Notes under the pieces: model-generated
The model's input: only the letters and a program-made list of their open reading frames with translations
Databases searched by the model: none
What the model was told of the DNA's origin: nothing
Assembly: GCA_903832665.1 (NCBI GenBank)
Contig: CAILCG010000016.1
Span: 1-64,000, forward strand
DNA from: an uncultured Methanomicrobiales archaeon
Lineage (GTDB): Archaea; Halobacteriota; Methanomicrobia; Methanomicrobiales; Methanospirillaceae
DNA: 64,000 bases
Reading direction: 5' to 3'
Position numbers and translations under genes: made by a program
Shown: in pieces, positions 30,701-38,718 of the stretch
How positions within the stretch are numbered: position 1 is the stretch's first letter
How the letters are laid out: the number at the start of each line of letters is the position of its first letter

Positions 30701-31803
30701 GACTTCCCAAACTCGGAAGCATTATTCGAGATGAAGAAATTCTTTGCGAAGTGAGAAATTTGGCTATTAAGGAGCTTGTGCCTGCAGTTCGGTATCTTGC
30801 GATATCTCGTCTATTATTAATATGGAAATCGGCACCAGATTTTGTTTGGGATCTAACCGCAGAAATTATTCAAAAAGAACGAGTTCCAAATATCTTATTT
30901 GATGCATGTGGTAATGTAGGTCATATTTTCAAAACTGATGAGAATAAGGCTCAGGCTCTCCTTGAATTTATATTCGAAAAGACCGACATCATGGAACACC
31001 CGGATCGGTCAAATCCTTTTATCCCAATTATTGTTCAATTATCTGTTATATATAAAAATGAATGGGCTACCGAGTTATTGAAAGAAACCATCATTAAAAA
31101 TCCCAGAAAATATTCAAAACATTTCGGGTACATTGTTTTCGAAATTTCTAGAATTTTTGATCCCAGGTTTTCCGAAAATCACCAAGAATGTAATGGTGTA
31201 AGTGAAAGGGCGATCGAAGTACTCAATAAGATAATTGCAGCAACCCACTTGAGAATATTAGAATTAATTTCCAACATTGATAAAACCGAAAATATTACGA
31301 ATGATTCTGAAATCAATGATTTGTATTTAGTTATTCACGATATGATACTTCGACTTTTCTTTGCCGTCCAAAAAGATGAGACGAAATCAGAAAATTCGAG
31401 GTCGCGTATTTCTGACAAAGATAGGAGGAAATTATATTTCCAGTTTAGACCCCTCCTTGAAAAAATAATTAAATTTCAAAATTCAGAAAATATGCCCTCC
31501 TTCAACGCACAAACGCTTCACTACTTCGTCCAAATCTTTAATGAAATCGTTGAATTTGATCCTGAATTTGTAATCCACACGATGGCAGCTCTCTTGAAAA
31601 AAGGAGGATCCGCATATGCATTTGATCCCCTCGCATCTGATGAAGTATTAAAACTGGGGGAGAAAATTATTAGTGATAACAAGGATGTTTTACAAGACGG
31701 CGAAATTTTGAAAGATTTTATTTTTATCATCGATAGTTTTGTCAGAAATGGTAATAAAAAAATGTTGCAATTTGTTTGGCGTCTCGATGAAATTTACCGG
31801 TAA
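27757..31803 (+). CDS. STAND-like NTPase, candidate anti-phage sensor
   Basis: An intact 1348-residue cytosolic protein. Walker A is GSPGIGKT (residues 26-33), Walker B is LIIDSFD (93-99), followed by a sensor-like VSVRTFD, the pattern of STAND/AP-ATPase signalling NTPases. After the NTPase and a winged-helix-like zone (to about 330) there are roughly 1000 residues of helical sequence, with HEAT/ARM-like pairs most visible around 980-1060. Such tails usually sense the trigger. It starts within the last codons of the SIR2-like gene (ATGA overlap), so the two were made together. SIR2-STAND fusions are known in AVAST-type defence; here effector and sensor are separate genes. Strongly AT-rich. 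No family is recognised for the C-terminal part. Confidence 0.8.
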   Translation: MMLIIRNHLEESLYNFIKSGNGILIGSPGIGKTYLLNKICLRFKKEDIPVLYLPIDKFDIESNQDLESTLQFKGDFIDGLSNQPEIQDKKGYLIIDSFDSAKSEKSKKFFLNLMERAEKQLTNKWQIIVSVRTFDAKKSQKLLEIFPKSIVEEDSEYHLPEIPSRHFFIPKLTNTELRQALEENISPNNISTISNLEIWDLLKTPFNLWLFEQVLVSGKSLIEFQKIRSQVKLLDLFWSKRIHDSDSWQEKEIILRSATRKMVESKSLFVNIGNIYQSEKKNALNSLLSDQILVETSQSSLNYAFSHNILFDYAVSILLIDDTEKSFFTFISEDVSRQLFLRPSLDFYFTRLWYSNRVQFWKIFWKIIRSSEVNMSILLRLTIINVLITEIKKISDLDPFFSDIERGDYQGIKAILYILQSLDVQEFRNDKIWLAFLENVSLDLNKNFIWNFAWILSKIIDDAKTGKKTKELKYSGKIGRSLLTWILKERKKTPENYIDGVGANWAVPIVAKTFCTDPKESERLLREILAFRHEPNFLIMYIYRLVTELENIWLTAPEFVELIYLTVFSYEETSQEKTSMGTPVLPLSSTRRQDYDLCYYSLVNSYPKFLSESPLAAVKTAIIALNSYIIQHHILPFINPGYHLEDVRKKYFLNKKEVSIYSDHCIIWDTSGYIHEPIKIADELFTYLERRAEQKDHLFIENIINIFIENVKVTFFWRRLLISATKYPEMFAEKLFDFCITKPILSDSETIKEIGDFLQKSSKFFTSEQLFKIEKTILEIPKEGDLNEKQAEYLKDKRNRLLFRIPKHLLQTEEGIAIRISIEDSKKIPSNEPLVKWEGGTREYTKAESLCDRGVDLSQEQNKKLFQSFIHLELFSSKWLNDKPDIESIQKILPVLKEFYSLLESQSSPDIKIKNIAWTHLASCVSEISGGIDSTDIATFYFCKEVLLKCAHHPEPAFSLEYHSTFDSLAWSPDPRTEAASGLPKLGSIIRDEEILCEVRNLAIKELVPAVRYLAISRLLLIWKSAPDFVWDLTAEIIQKERVPNILFDACGNVGHIFKTDENKAQALLEFIFEKTDIMEHPDRSNPFIPIIVQLSVIYKNEWATELLKETIIKNPRKYSKHFGYIVFEISRIFDPRFSENHQECNGVSERAIEVLNKIIAATHLRILELISNIDKTENITNDSEINDLYLVIHDMILRLFFAVQKDETKSENSRSRISDKDRRKLYFQFRPLLEKIIKFQNSENMPSFNAQTLHYFVQIFNEIVEFDPEFVIHTMAALLKKGGSAYAFDPLASDEVLKLGEKIISDNKDVLQDGEILKDFIFIIDSFVRNGNKKMLQFVWRLDEIYR

Positions 31804-32397
31804 TACCCTTTTTCTTCGGCAAATTTCACCGGCTCCCTCTCGCCCCCTTTCCTCTCACTCCCAAACCTCCCCTTCTCTTAACACATTTTCCAACCACCTC
31901 ATACACCCAAGCCCCGGCCTCCGTCCGCCCAAGTAACCAAATACAAAACCCAACCAGCCTCAGGTCATCAGCCCCCTTCCGCACCAATCCTGCGTGCGTC
32001 CGGTGCCAAGCGTCGTGGCGGCGGGCTGGCGATGTGAGCGGGGATAAGCGTGGACACTAGGAAATCTCCGGAAAATAATTGGTGGGAGTTAGCGGACCCT
32101 CCCCTCCTCACGACTTCCCCCACATAACCACAATCGCCCGGCCAATCATAGAACTTTAACCAAAGCGAGGGAGGTCGACCGGAAAATTTTACGGCCGGAC
32201 TTTTTCTGGAAAAATTTTACCGGATTTTCCCGGAAAATTTTATCAGCAACAATCGTAGAAAAAAATTCAAGCGAATCTGGAAATAAAATTTTTCACACGA
32301 TCCCATCAAAACGAAAAAGCCCTTGCCCCTCCGTAAAACCCCTCTTCCAAATCACCTTTTTCCCGACTTAACTCCTTCCTCAATCCGGCCACGCTAA

Positions 32398-32432
32398 GGG
32401 CTCCGCTGTACCTCTTTTCCGAAACGGAGCCC
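32398..32432. repeat. Hairpin with GGGCTCCG/CGGAGCCC arms
   Basis: Perfect 8-bp inverted arms with a 19-nt loop. No flanking T-run, so it is not a plain intrinsic terminator. It is placed about 27 bp before a second, longer hairpin. Confidence 0.6.
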
Positions 32433-32458
32433 CATACGTCCCCGGATTATGATCATCC

Positions 32459-32509
32459 GACCCCCTGTTTGATAGAAAAGTCCTGGATATTTTAGCTGAA
32501 CAGGGGGTC
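32459..32509. repeat. Hairpin with GACCCCCTGTT/AACAGGGGGTC arms
   Basis: Perfect 11-bp inverted arms (32459-32469 and 32499-32509) separated by 29 nt. With one bulged base the pairing extends by TCC/GGA on the outside. It could fold as RNA or act as a protein-binding cruciform; similar ends also occur on small mobile elements. Confidence 0.65.
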
Positions 32510-33260
32510 CGGAAGAATGCGTGAAATTCACGTCGATGTCCGACGTAAGCCTCCTTTCATTCCGAGCCCCAAAACAGGCCTTCTTTTCATCGCGACCCTC
32601 CTACCCCCCATCGCCTTCGAGTTTTGCCATCCAAAAGCGTCTATTAGCGTTTGGTACGTCCTCGCAAAACGTCCCGTTTGGCCTGAATCCCCAGCAAAAG
32701 GCGTTTCTGAAAAATGTGTGTAAAAGTGTACCGTTTTTTGCACATAATTCCCGAAATGGCAGCTACTGAATATGGGGTCCACCGTCGGAGAGTTATCATT
32801 TCTCTCCCATTCCTTTTCCAGGGTCCGACCCTTCGACGATACCGCCGTAAAGAACGAAGTCTGCTTACGTTCATCGACGGAAAAAATCCCCCCACCGTCG
32901 GAGAACGATCCTCATAATCAGGGACTTCCTTCGACCCCCCTCCGGAAATACAGGTTCCTGTGCGATCCTCAATTCAAAGCAGTCTAAAGAGGTACATTTC
33001 TGAACCCGATTGAAGTCGAAATATGCTAAACGTAGTGCATTTTGCGTGTATCTGGAGAAAAGCGGTACGCTTTTTCGCGAATACGGTACACAAAACCTGC
33101 CGGATGGGGTAAACGGAGGCTGAAACGGGCGATTTTGGGAGCATCTCTGGAAATGGGTTGTTCTCCGACGGAGATGTGCTTCCCCGTAATGATATCCAGG
33201 ACCAGCCTTTGCCGGTCATTCCGGTCCATGAGAGTCCTTGCGGGAAATTTCCTTACCGGA

Positions 33261-33307
33261 TCCGGTCAAAAAAAATTCCAACCGGATTTTTCTTAAATTT
33301 TTTATCG
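33261..33307. repeat. Direct repeat copy A beside TA-like pair
   Basis: The stretch begins TCCGGTC, continues with an A-run, ATTCCAACCGG, ATTTTTCTTAAA, a T-run, and ends ATCG. It recurs almost unchanged and in the same orientation at 34163-34215. The two copies bracket the DUF433/DUF5615 gene pair. Confidence 0.65.
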
Positions 33308-33335
33308 TTAACAAAATTTTTAGAGATGTTCCACG

Positions 33336-33688
33336 TTACGGAAGTTGTCTCATCCGGACCCGGTCGTTCTCTATTACCGAAAGATTGCCTTCCCAGTCAT
33401 TCCGTGATCTGATGACACCCCTTGTATATTCTGCCATAAGATGGGGGTTCATCTGATGCAGGCGCAATAGAATAATTCCGGCTGAAGGATACACCCGGTC
33501 CCTGACGGCGAGTTCTCCGAAATCCAGATCGAACGTCAGGATGACCCGCTTATCGTTGTGTGCATACCGCATGACCTCCAGGTCCGAAACTCCGGGTGCA
33601 TCGAGCCGTATACACCTTATATCATAGCCGTCTTCTTCGAGTGCCCGTATGATGGAAACGGGACATTCTCATCAGCTAGGAGTTTCAT
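33336..33688 (-). pseudogene. DUF5615 PIN-like protein, frameshifted
   Basis: Reading from the ATG at 33688 gives MKLLADENVPF, the start typical of DUF5615 (Mut7-C-like PIN) proteins, but the frame breaks at about 33648-33656. In the shifted frame the rest follows: ALEEDGYDIRCIRLDAPGVSD and VILTFDLDFGELAVRDR with the conserved acidic residues, to a stop at 33336. Together this makes about 117 residues, the normal length. Members are predicted RNases acting as toxins with DUF433 antitoxins. The gene overlaps the DUF433 stop by four bases. One indel inactivates it unless it is a sequencing error. Confidence 0.75.
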
Positions 33689-33933
33689 CCGGTGATCTTT
33701 CCCTGGAGAGTTGTGGAGTAGACCCGTTCTGAACGGATAATCTCCTGTGCATACCGGATGCATGCGAGTATATCATCCCGGCAAAGCCCGGGATACTCTT
33801 TTACGATGGTGGCTTCATCCCATCCCGATGCAAGGAGGTCGAGAACAAGATCAACAGAGATTCTCGTCCCCCGGATGATCGGTTTGCCGGAAAGAACCGA
33901 AGGGTCAAGGATGATCCGTGATTGCGCGTTCAT
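33685..33933 (-). CDS. DUF433 antitoxin-like protein
   Basis: An 82-residue DUF433 protein with a winged-helix-like fold: IILDPSVLSGKPIIRGTRIS, then SVDLVLDLLASGWDEATIVKEYPGL and DDILACIRYA, all family signatures. DUF433 proteins are usually paired with a DUF5615 PIN-like toxin, as here, and are thought to bind DNA and neutralise the partner. The ATG at 33933 gives the standard N-terminus; an in-frame upstream extension of 29 residues is unlikely. The stop overlaps the next start (ATGA). Confidence 0.9.
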   Translation of the reverse strand: MNAQSRIILDPSVLSGKPIIRGTRISVDLVLDLLASGWDEATIVKEYPGLCRDDILACIRYAQEIIRSERVYSTTLQGKITG

Positions 33934-34162
33934 GAACATAGATTGTGGCGGGGGCATATTATATTTATGCCGACGGCAGGCAAGCGACGTGGAGGGTAGG
34001 CAAAGCAGATTCCACGGCATCCCCAGATGGAGAGATCAAAGATGCCTGAAGTGCGGTAATGCCCCCGGCGTTTCCCGGTCAACGGTCCAACACGGGAATT
34101 TTGTGATACGTGCAGATGCGAACTCACGAAAGGACAGACAGAGGCATTAATTTCCATCCAGG

Positions 34163-34215
34163 TCCGGTCTGAAAAAAAATTCCAACCGGGATTTTCTTAA
34201 AAATTTTTTTCATCG
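34163..34215. repeat. Direct repeat copy B beside TA-like pair
   Basis: Second copy of the 33261-33307 sequence, same orientation, about 85% similar by eye: TCCGGTCTG, A-run, ATTCCAACCGG, ATTTTCTTAAA, T-run, CATCG. It lies upstream of the antitoxin gene. Confidence 0.65.
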
Positions 34216-34391
34216 GATCTGAATAAGTCAGACCCCATCTCATCACAATAGACCGCAGGGATCTCTGCCGGAAAAATCCCGGTTGTATCTATAATCAACC
34301 GGCCAAGATCCATCAAAAAATTTAAAAAAAAAGAAATCCGGTTTTAAAAAAAGATCATCAAATGATTTTTGTGAACCGGCAATAATCGCAG

Positions 34392-35075
34392 TTAAATCTG
34401 CGATTGCCCGGCCTGCCGGTTGGTATAGATCTGGTATATCACCAGCAGGATGATCGTAACTGCGGCTGCCGTGACCAGGGATGAGATGATCGTACTCTCG
34501 CTCATCACCGCAGGAATATTCTCTGCACCCAGCGAACCGGGATAGAACGGGATTTCCCCGCGTGGCAAAGACCCCGTTACCAGTGAGACACAAAATACAC
34601 TGATAAAGATCACAAAGGCTGCATTATACTTCATCAGCGCCGACCTCACCTGGGCAACACTCGTCATCTTCGGGGCGACAATAAAGACCTGGTTCTTTAA
34701 CCGGTAGATCTTGACCTTCTTTCCCTTTACGCTGTACCGGGTATCGGAGATTTCCAGGATGCCGGCATTCTTGAGATTCTCGATATGATATTTTGCAGCA
34801 TTCAGGGAGATATTCAGCCGTTCGGAAATATCGGTGAGGTTGAGTGGACCTTCGAGCGAGAGGAGCTGGACCACCTCGCCGGCATTCTGGTGAGACATTG
34901 CTTTTACAATGTTCTGCGCCTTTTCATCGCCCGGCTCAAGAAATATCACCTCTTCCGTGCCAGTGAGCGACTCACCGGCTGCCGGAAACTCCATGCTGCC
35001 GCCTGCTGATCCAAACGGACCCGTTGAATAATCGGTTGTCCGGCGGATCACATCTCCCCCGTTATGTGCTTCCAT
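34392..35075 (-). CDS. ArsR-like HTH protein with membrane anchor
   Basis: A 227-residue protein. A winged helix occupies about residues 55-130 (AGEVVQLLSLEGPLNLTDISE and SLNAAKYHIENLKNAGIL), preceded by a disordered N-terminus. The C-terminal third has two membrane helices (AAFVIFISVFCVSLV near 155-170 and the Ala/Val/Ile-rich stretch near 195-215). It is therefore a membrane-tethered transcription regulator, a layout seen often in Methanomicrobia. The ATG at 35075 was chosen for its GAGGAG 7 nt upstream; earlier in-frame starts lack this. It is divergent from the PrsW-like gene across about 400 bp; target genes are unknown. Confidence 0.85.
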   Translation of the reverse strand: MEAHNGGDVIRRTTDYSTGPFGSAGGSMEFPAAGESLTGTEEVIFLEPGDEKAQNIVKAMSHQNAGEVVQLLSLEGPLNLTDISERLNISLNAAKYHIENLKNAGILEISDTRYSVKGKKVKIYRLKNQVFIVAPKMTSVAQVRSALMKYNAAFVIFISVFCVSLVTGSLPRGEIPFYPGSLGAENIPAVMSESTIISSLVTAAAVTIILLVIYQIYTNRQAGQSQI

Positions 35076-35473
35076 GATAAGACTCCTCATTGTCTGGTTG
35101 TGCTGTATTCGCCCCGGAATTGTTGTCCGGCCCGGGTACCGTTCCACCGGGATATCGTTTTGCAATAGACCCGGTGGATGATCCGGGTGACGGTCCCGGT
35201 ACGAACCGGTTACCCGGTGTATTCCCGGGGACTCTGGCCACCCGTTAATATATAGCTCATATCTCAGTCGCTGGTCGTATAAACACGTCTATAACTGAAA
35301 ATTTTTTTTCACTCATCATTCCTGGCCGGTTCAGCCCCCAAACCCTCTCCCATATTATCGGTAAAACCCTGATATCTGTGAGAGAGCATGAATTCCCGCC
35401 CCAAGGCACAGGTCCCGGTCCAGAAACCACCGGGAACACCCCCGGACACGGGACCCGGGCGAGGAGGAGCACC
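35076..35473. other. Divergent promoter region
   Basis: About 400 bp between the membrane HTH gene (minus) and the PrsW-like gene (plus). TTAATATATAGCTCATATC near 35245-35263 is a good TATA candidate. An in-frame upstream extension of the PrsW-like gene across this region has no family similarity. Confidence 0.5.
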
Positions 35474-36205
35474 ATGGCATTCGACATTTTGACGGATATT
35501 GAACTGGTAGCCGCATACTTCCTGCCCATCCTCTTTCTCATGGCATTTGTCGGCCGGGCCGGGAAGAAATATATCATCTACCTGTTCTGGGGATTCCTGG
35601 CATCGGTCCCCGTCCTCATCCTTACACCGGCCATCATCCATGCGATTCCCATCGCCAATCCAGAACTGACGGTATCGCCCCTGCTGGAAGAATTTTTCAA
35701 GGCACTCCCCATCATCATCCCCGCGTTGATCGGTGCAAAAAACCGGGATGATGATCTCCTGGTCTGTGCAATGGCCTCGGGCATTGGCTTTTCGCTGATA
35801 GAAAACATCATCCACGTGAATTCCGATCTCGTCGGCTACCAGCTGCAAACTATCGGGACAAGCCTGGCCGGTTTTTTTTCAACACCCCATGCCCAGGCCG
35901 AGATCTTCGCGGTTCTTGCCACCTCATTTTCCGCTACCCTCATGCACGGGTGCACGGGCGGGATCATCGGGTACGGCGTAGTCCTGATCCGGAATTTCGA
36001 CCGGGCAGCCCTTCCCACGCTCCTGTTCGGATTCTATACGATTGCCGTCATGGTCCATGCACTGTATAACCTGTTGCTGCTCCCGGCCTTCCACCGGGTC
36101 GGCCCCATGATCGATCTCATCTTCCCGGTCTTCCTCTTTTTCTTACTGCATGCCCTGTACCACGTGGATGTGCCAGTCCTCTTTCGGAAGAATCCAGAAA
36201 CGTAA
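35474..36205 (+). CDS. PrsW-like intramembrane protease
   Basis: A 243-residue membrane protein with about seven to eight helices. The family motifs are visible: PLLEEFFKALPI (EExxK type), FSLIENIIH, TLMHGCTGGIIGYG, and MVHALYNLLL near the C-terminus, which together place the Glu and His residues of PrsW/CAAX-type intramembrane proteases. PrsW cleaves membrane anti-sigma factors in bacteria; in archaea the substrate is unknown. The ATG at 35474 follows a GAGGAGG by about 6 nt. Its divergent neighbour is a membrane-tethered HTH protein, a conceivable cleavage substrate, but this is only inference. Confidence 0.82.
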   Translation: MAFDILTDIELVAAYFLPILFLMAFVGRAGKKYIIYLFWGFLASVPVLILTPAIIHAIPIANPELTVSPLLEEFFKALPIIIPALIGAKNRDDDLLVCAMASGIGFSLIENIIHVNSDLVGYQLQTIGTSLAGFFSTPHAQAEIFAVLATSFSATLMHGCTGGIIGYGVVLIRNFDRAALPTLLFGFYTIAVMVHALYNLLLLPAFHRVGPMIDLIFPVFLFFLLHALYHVDVPVLFRKNPET

Positions 36206-36220
36206 GTGGGCCGGTCATCG

Positions 36221-37147
36221 TTAAAGAAGAATTACTGAAACTGGATGCATCGGCCCTCTTCCAGGTGAATGCTGATATGGAGAAACGCAGGGCCCGTTCT
36301 GGGTGAATTCAAAAACGGCTGATGAGTTGGTTTGATCAGACAAACCGAACGGCAGGGATAAATCACTGAGGGTAGCAACAAGAGGGTCCCCGATCATCTC
36401 CCGCATTGCGTAAAGATAGAGGGTAAAACTCCAGAGGCAGACACCAGACCAGAGCAGGGAATACCGGTACACTCCGTGAGCGAGCGCGGTATCCATCAGG
36501 ACCGCGATAACCATGAGAAGGAGACTGAACATTGCCAGGGCCGGGGTGAGAGAGAGAAATCCTGCAGAATGGAGTAGAGCATCCGGGAAAAGGGCAGGTA
36601 TTCCGGCAACAATGAGCGTAATAAGAATAAACAGGGTCCCGAACGCGATTCGCCAGGAGACCGGGCAGAACGTTCCGGGGAATTCAATCCGGAAGGCAAC
36701 AATAAAAAAGAGCATGAATCCCAGAAAACCCAGTTCAGCGATGCTCACGAATGCACCCGTTGCCGGTAAGGCAATATCGTACAGGTACCAGAAGGTATTG
36801 GACAACGCATACCCGCCAAAGGCAAAGGCTCCCAGCAATAAGAGAGGATGCTCTGACCATGTCCGGTAGGCATACAGGCAGGAGATCATGCAGGTGAGAG
36901 CGACAATCACCTCAACCGCATTTCCCAGGAACCGGTAATAATCATGGTCGGTTAGTACAAAATTCAGGACGTATACAAGGGGTGGGAGGACTGTGAGGCA
37001 CCACAGGAAAAGGATTGCCTTGTGGGGAACAACCTCTTTTTTCACGACCCCCTGCGCCCTCTCCAACATACAGGGAATGTTCCATTTTTTGGGGTAAATA
37101 CCTGAGGGTTCTGATCTGCCGGGGCGGGTACGCCGGTCTTCGTTCAT
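36221..37147 (-). CDS. Polytopic membrane protein, unknown
   Basis: A 308-residue protein with seven to eight predicted membrane helices between about residues 42 and 265. I recognise no family; the pattern of evenly spaced hydrophobic segments resembles sensory membrane modules, but no signalling domain is attached. The C-terminus (about 270-308) is suddenly hydrophilic, which could reflect a late frameshift. An alternative ATG at 37069 would drop the polar first 26 residues. It converges with the PrsW-like gene and follows the permease on the same strand after 35 bp, so co-transcription is possible. Confidence 0.65.
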   Translation of the reverse strand: MNEDRRTRPGRSEPSGIYPKKWNIPCMLERAQGVVKKEVVPHKAILFLWCLTVLPPLVYVLNFVLTDHDYYRFLGNAVEVIVALTCMISCLYAYRTWSEHPLLLLGAFAFGGYALSNTFWYLYDIALPATGAFVSIAELGFLGFMLFFIVAFRIEFPGTFCPVSWRIAFGTLFILITLIVAGIPALFPDALLHSAGFLSLTPALAMFSLLLMVIAVLMDTALAHGVYRYSLLWSGVCLWSFTLYLYAMREMIGDPLVATLSDLSLPFGLSDQTNSSAVFEFTQNGPCVSPYQHSPGRGPMHPVSVILL

Positions 37148-37182
37148 GGCCGGTCAGTACCCGGGAAGATCCACCGGCTTCC

Positions 37183-38718
37183 CTATCGCTCAGGTTCTGG
37201 CACACTGATCGGGGGCATATCGATCTCCATCACATCGGGCAGGGAGGATTCCGGGTGCCGGGAGCGGTGAACAGGTCCCGGCATCTCTGCCGGAGTATGT
37301 TTCCGGTTCTCGCTCTTCCGGATCCCGTACAGGAAATAGACAACCAAGCCAATGCACAGCCAGATAATAAACATAATGTGGGCAATGGGCTTGAGGTACA
37401 GGATCAGGAAGATGCAGGTACCGATGCACAGGACAGGGATGTACGGGACGCAGGGACACTTAAACGGCCGGCATAATTCCGGCTGCCGGTACCGGAGGAT
37501 GAGCACGCCCAGCGCAACAATGGCAAAGGCCACGAGTGTTCCCATGTTGACCAGTTCGGCCACCATTGCCAGCGGGAACAATCCCGCAACGAATGCAGTT
37601 ATCAGGCCGATAAAGAGGATCGATTTTGTCGGGGTTCCCGTAGTGGGATTGACGGCAGAAAAAAACGTGGGAAGCAGGCCATCGCGGGACATGGCAAAAA
37701 AGATCCGGCTCTGCCCGAAGAGCATGACCAGGATCACCGAAGTCATGCCTGCAAGTGCCCCGACCGAGACGATCGCTGCGCCCCACGAGACACCAATCGA
37801 GCTGAGGGCAAACGCAATGGGGGCATTGATCGCATCTGCACCGGCCAGCAGGGCAAACGGTACCACGCCCGTCAGGACAATCCCGACAATGATATAGAGC
37901 ACGACACTCACACCGAGCGAACCGATGAGACCGATCGGCAGGCTCTTCTGGGGGTCTTCGATCTCTTCGGCTGCCGTCACGACCGCATCAAACCCGATAA
38001 ACGCGAAAAAGACGATCGCTGCACCGGAAAAAACCCCCAGCCAGCCGGTCGGAGGCATAAAAGGCTCCCAGTTCACCGGGTGGATCGAGGTGATGCTGAG
38101 CAGGACAAAGAGCAGGATCACGGCAATTTTGATGATAACGATGATCGTGTTCATGCCGGCACTTTTTCTCGTACCCTGGATGAGCAGCAGGGTCAGGCAG
38201 AGCACGATCAGTACTGAGGGCAGGTTGATGATCCCCCCGTCAATCCCGAACGGGTGAATAAGGGAGGCCGGTAAATGGACGCCAAAGGTACTTACCAGTG
38301 CCGTCATGTAGCCGGACCAGCCGATTGCTACGGCAGATATCGCAAGACCATACTCCAGGATGAGCGTCCAGCCAATGATCCATGCCCAGATCTCCCCGAG
38401 CGCCGTGTAGCTGTACGTGTAGGCGCTGCCGGCAACCGGCACCATAGTGGAGAATTCCGCGTAACAGAGCGCTGCAAAGAGGCAGACGGTGCCGGCGATG
38501 ATAAAAGAGAGCGGAAGGGCATTTCCCGCATAGAGGCCGGCGGCAACTCCCGAAAGGACAAAAATTCCGGTACCGATGATTCCTCCGATACCGAGCATGA
38601 CCAGGTCAAACGGTTTTAACACGCGTTTGAGGGAGTGAGTATTCTTTGTATCCTCTTCCGGCAGCCCCATGGGCTTTTTCCAGAACATGGAGTGATCGAA
38701 AATGGACCTGTTTTTCAT
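37183..38718 (-). CDS. APC-family amino acid permease
   Basis: A 511-residue amino acid-polyamine-organocation transporter with twelve or more helices. The signature GIGGIIGTGIFVLSGVAA follows LKRVLKPFDLVML near residue 40, and the middle contains IGFDAVVTAAEEIEDPQKSLP and FGQSRIFFAMSRDGLLP. These are typical for cationic amino acid (CAT/YfnA-like) transporters. The Pro- and His-rich C-terminal tail is unusual. The start was set at ATG 38718, which gives the family N-terminus; a TTG at 38811 would add 31 residues. Confidence 0.9.
   Translation of the reverse strand: MKNRSIFDHSMFWKKPMGLPEEDTKNTHSLKRVLKPFDLVMLGIGGIIGTGIFVLSGVAAGLYAGNALPLSFIIAGTVCLFAALCYAEFSTMVPVAGSAYTYSYTALGEIWAWIIGWTLILEYGLAISAVAIGWSGYMTALVSTFGVHLPASLIHPFGIDGGIINLPSVLIVLCLTLLLIQGTRKSAGMNTIIVIIKIAVILLFVLLSITSIHPVNWEPFMPPTGWLGVFSGAAIVFFAFIGFDAVVTAAEEIEDPQKSLPIGLIGSLGVSVVLYIIVGIVLTGVVPFALLAGADAINAPIAFALSSIGVSWGAAIVSVGALAGMTSVILVMLFGQSRIFFAMSRDGLLPTFFSAVNPTTGTPTKSILFIGLITAFVAGLFPLAMVAELVNMGTLVAFAIVALGVLILRYRQPELCRPFKCPCVPYIPVLCIGTCIFLILYLKPIAHIMFIIWLCIGLVVYFLYGIRKSENRKHTPAEMPGPVHRSRHPESSLPDVMEIDMPPISVPEPER

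Larger units (their letters stand above)
31804..33335. other. Gene-free, hairpin-rich region
   Basis: About 1.5 kb without a convincing gene. It contains the right-hand inverted copy of the island boundary (31936-31971), triplicated GGAAAATTTTA-like blocks (32181-32245), two strong hairpins (32398-32432 and 32459-32509), the 13-mer CCACCGTCGGAGA at 32780-32791 and 32893-32904 with an inverted TTCTCCGACGG at 33161-33171, and a small AAAAGCG/CGCTTTT hairpin near 33056. Overlapping open frames of 60-85 codons on both strands share no motif and look like chance in GC-rich DNA. Confidence 0.6.

Noticed and set aside
26688-31803. Sirtuin-type protein deacylase with unrelated ATPase
   Set aside because: The reconstructed protein has the defence-type SIR2-like motifs (TTNYD, VGFSLTDP) and lacks the zinc Cys pairs of deacylase sirtuins; coupling to a STAND-like gene favours the effector reading.
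32517-33296. A cluster of 60-85 codon open frames on both strands
   Set aside because: They overlap each other in many frames with no shared domain; the DNA shows repeats and hairpins instead of coding pattern.
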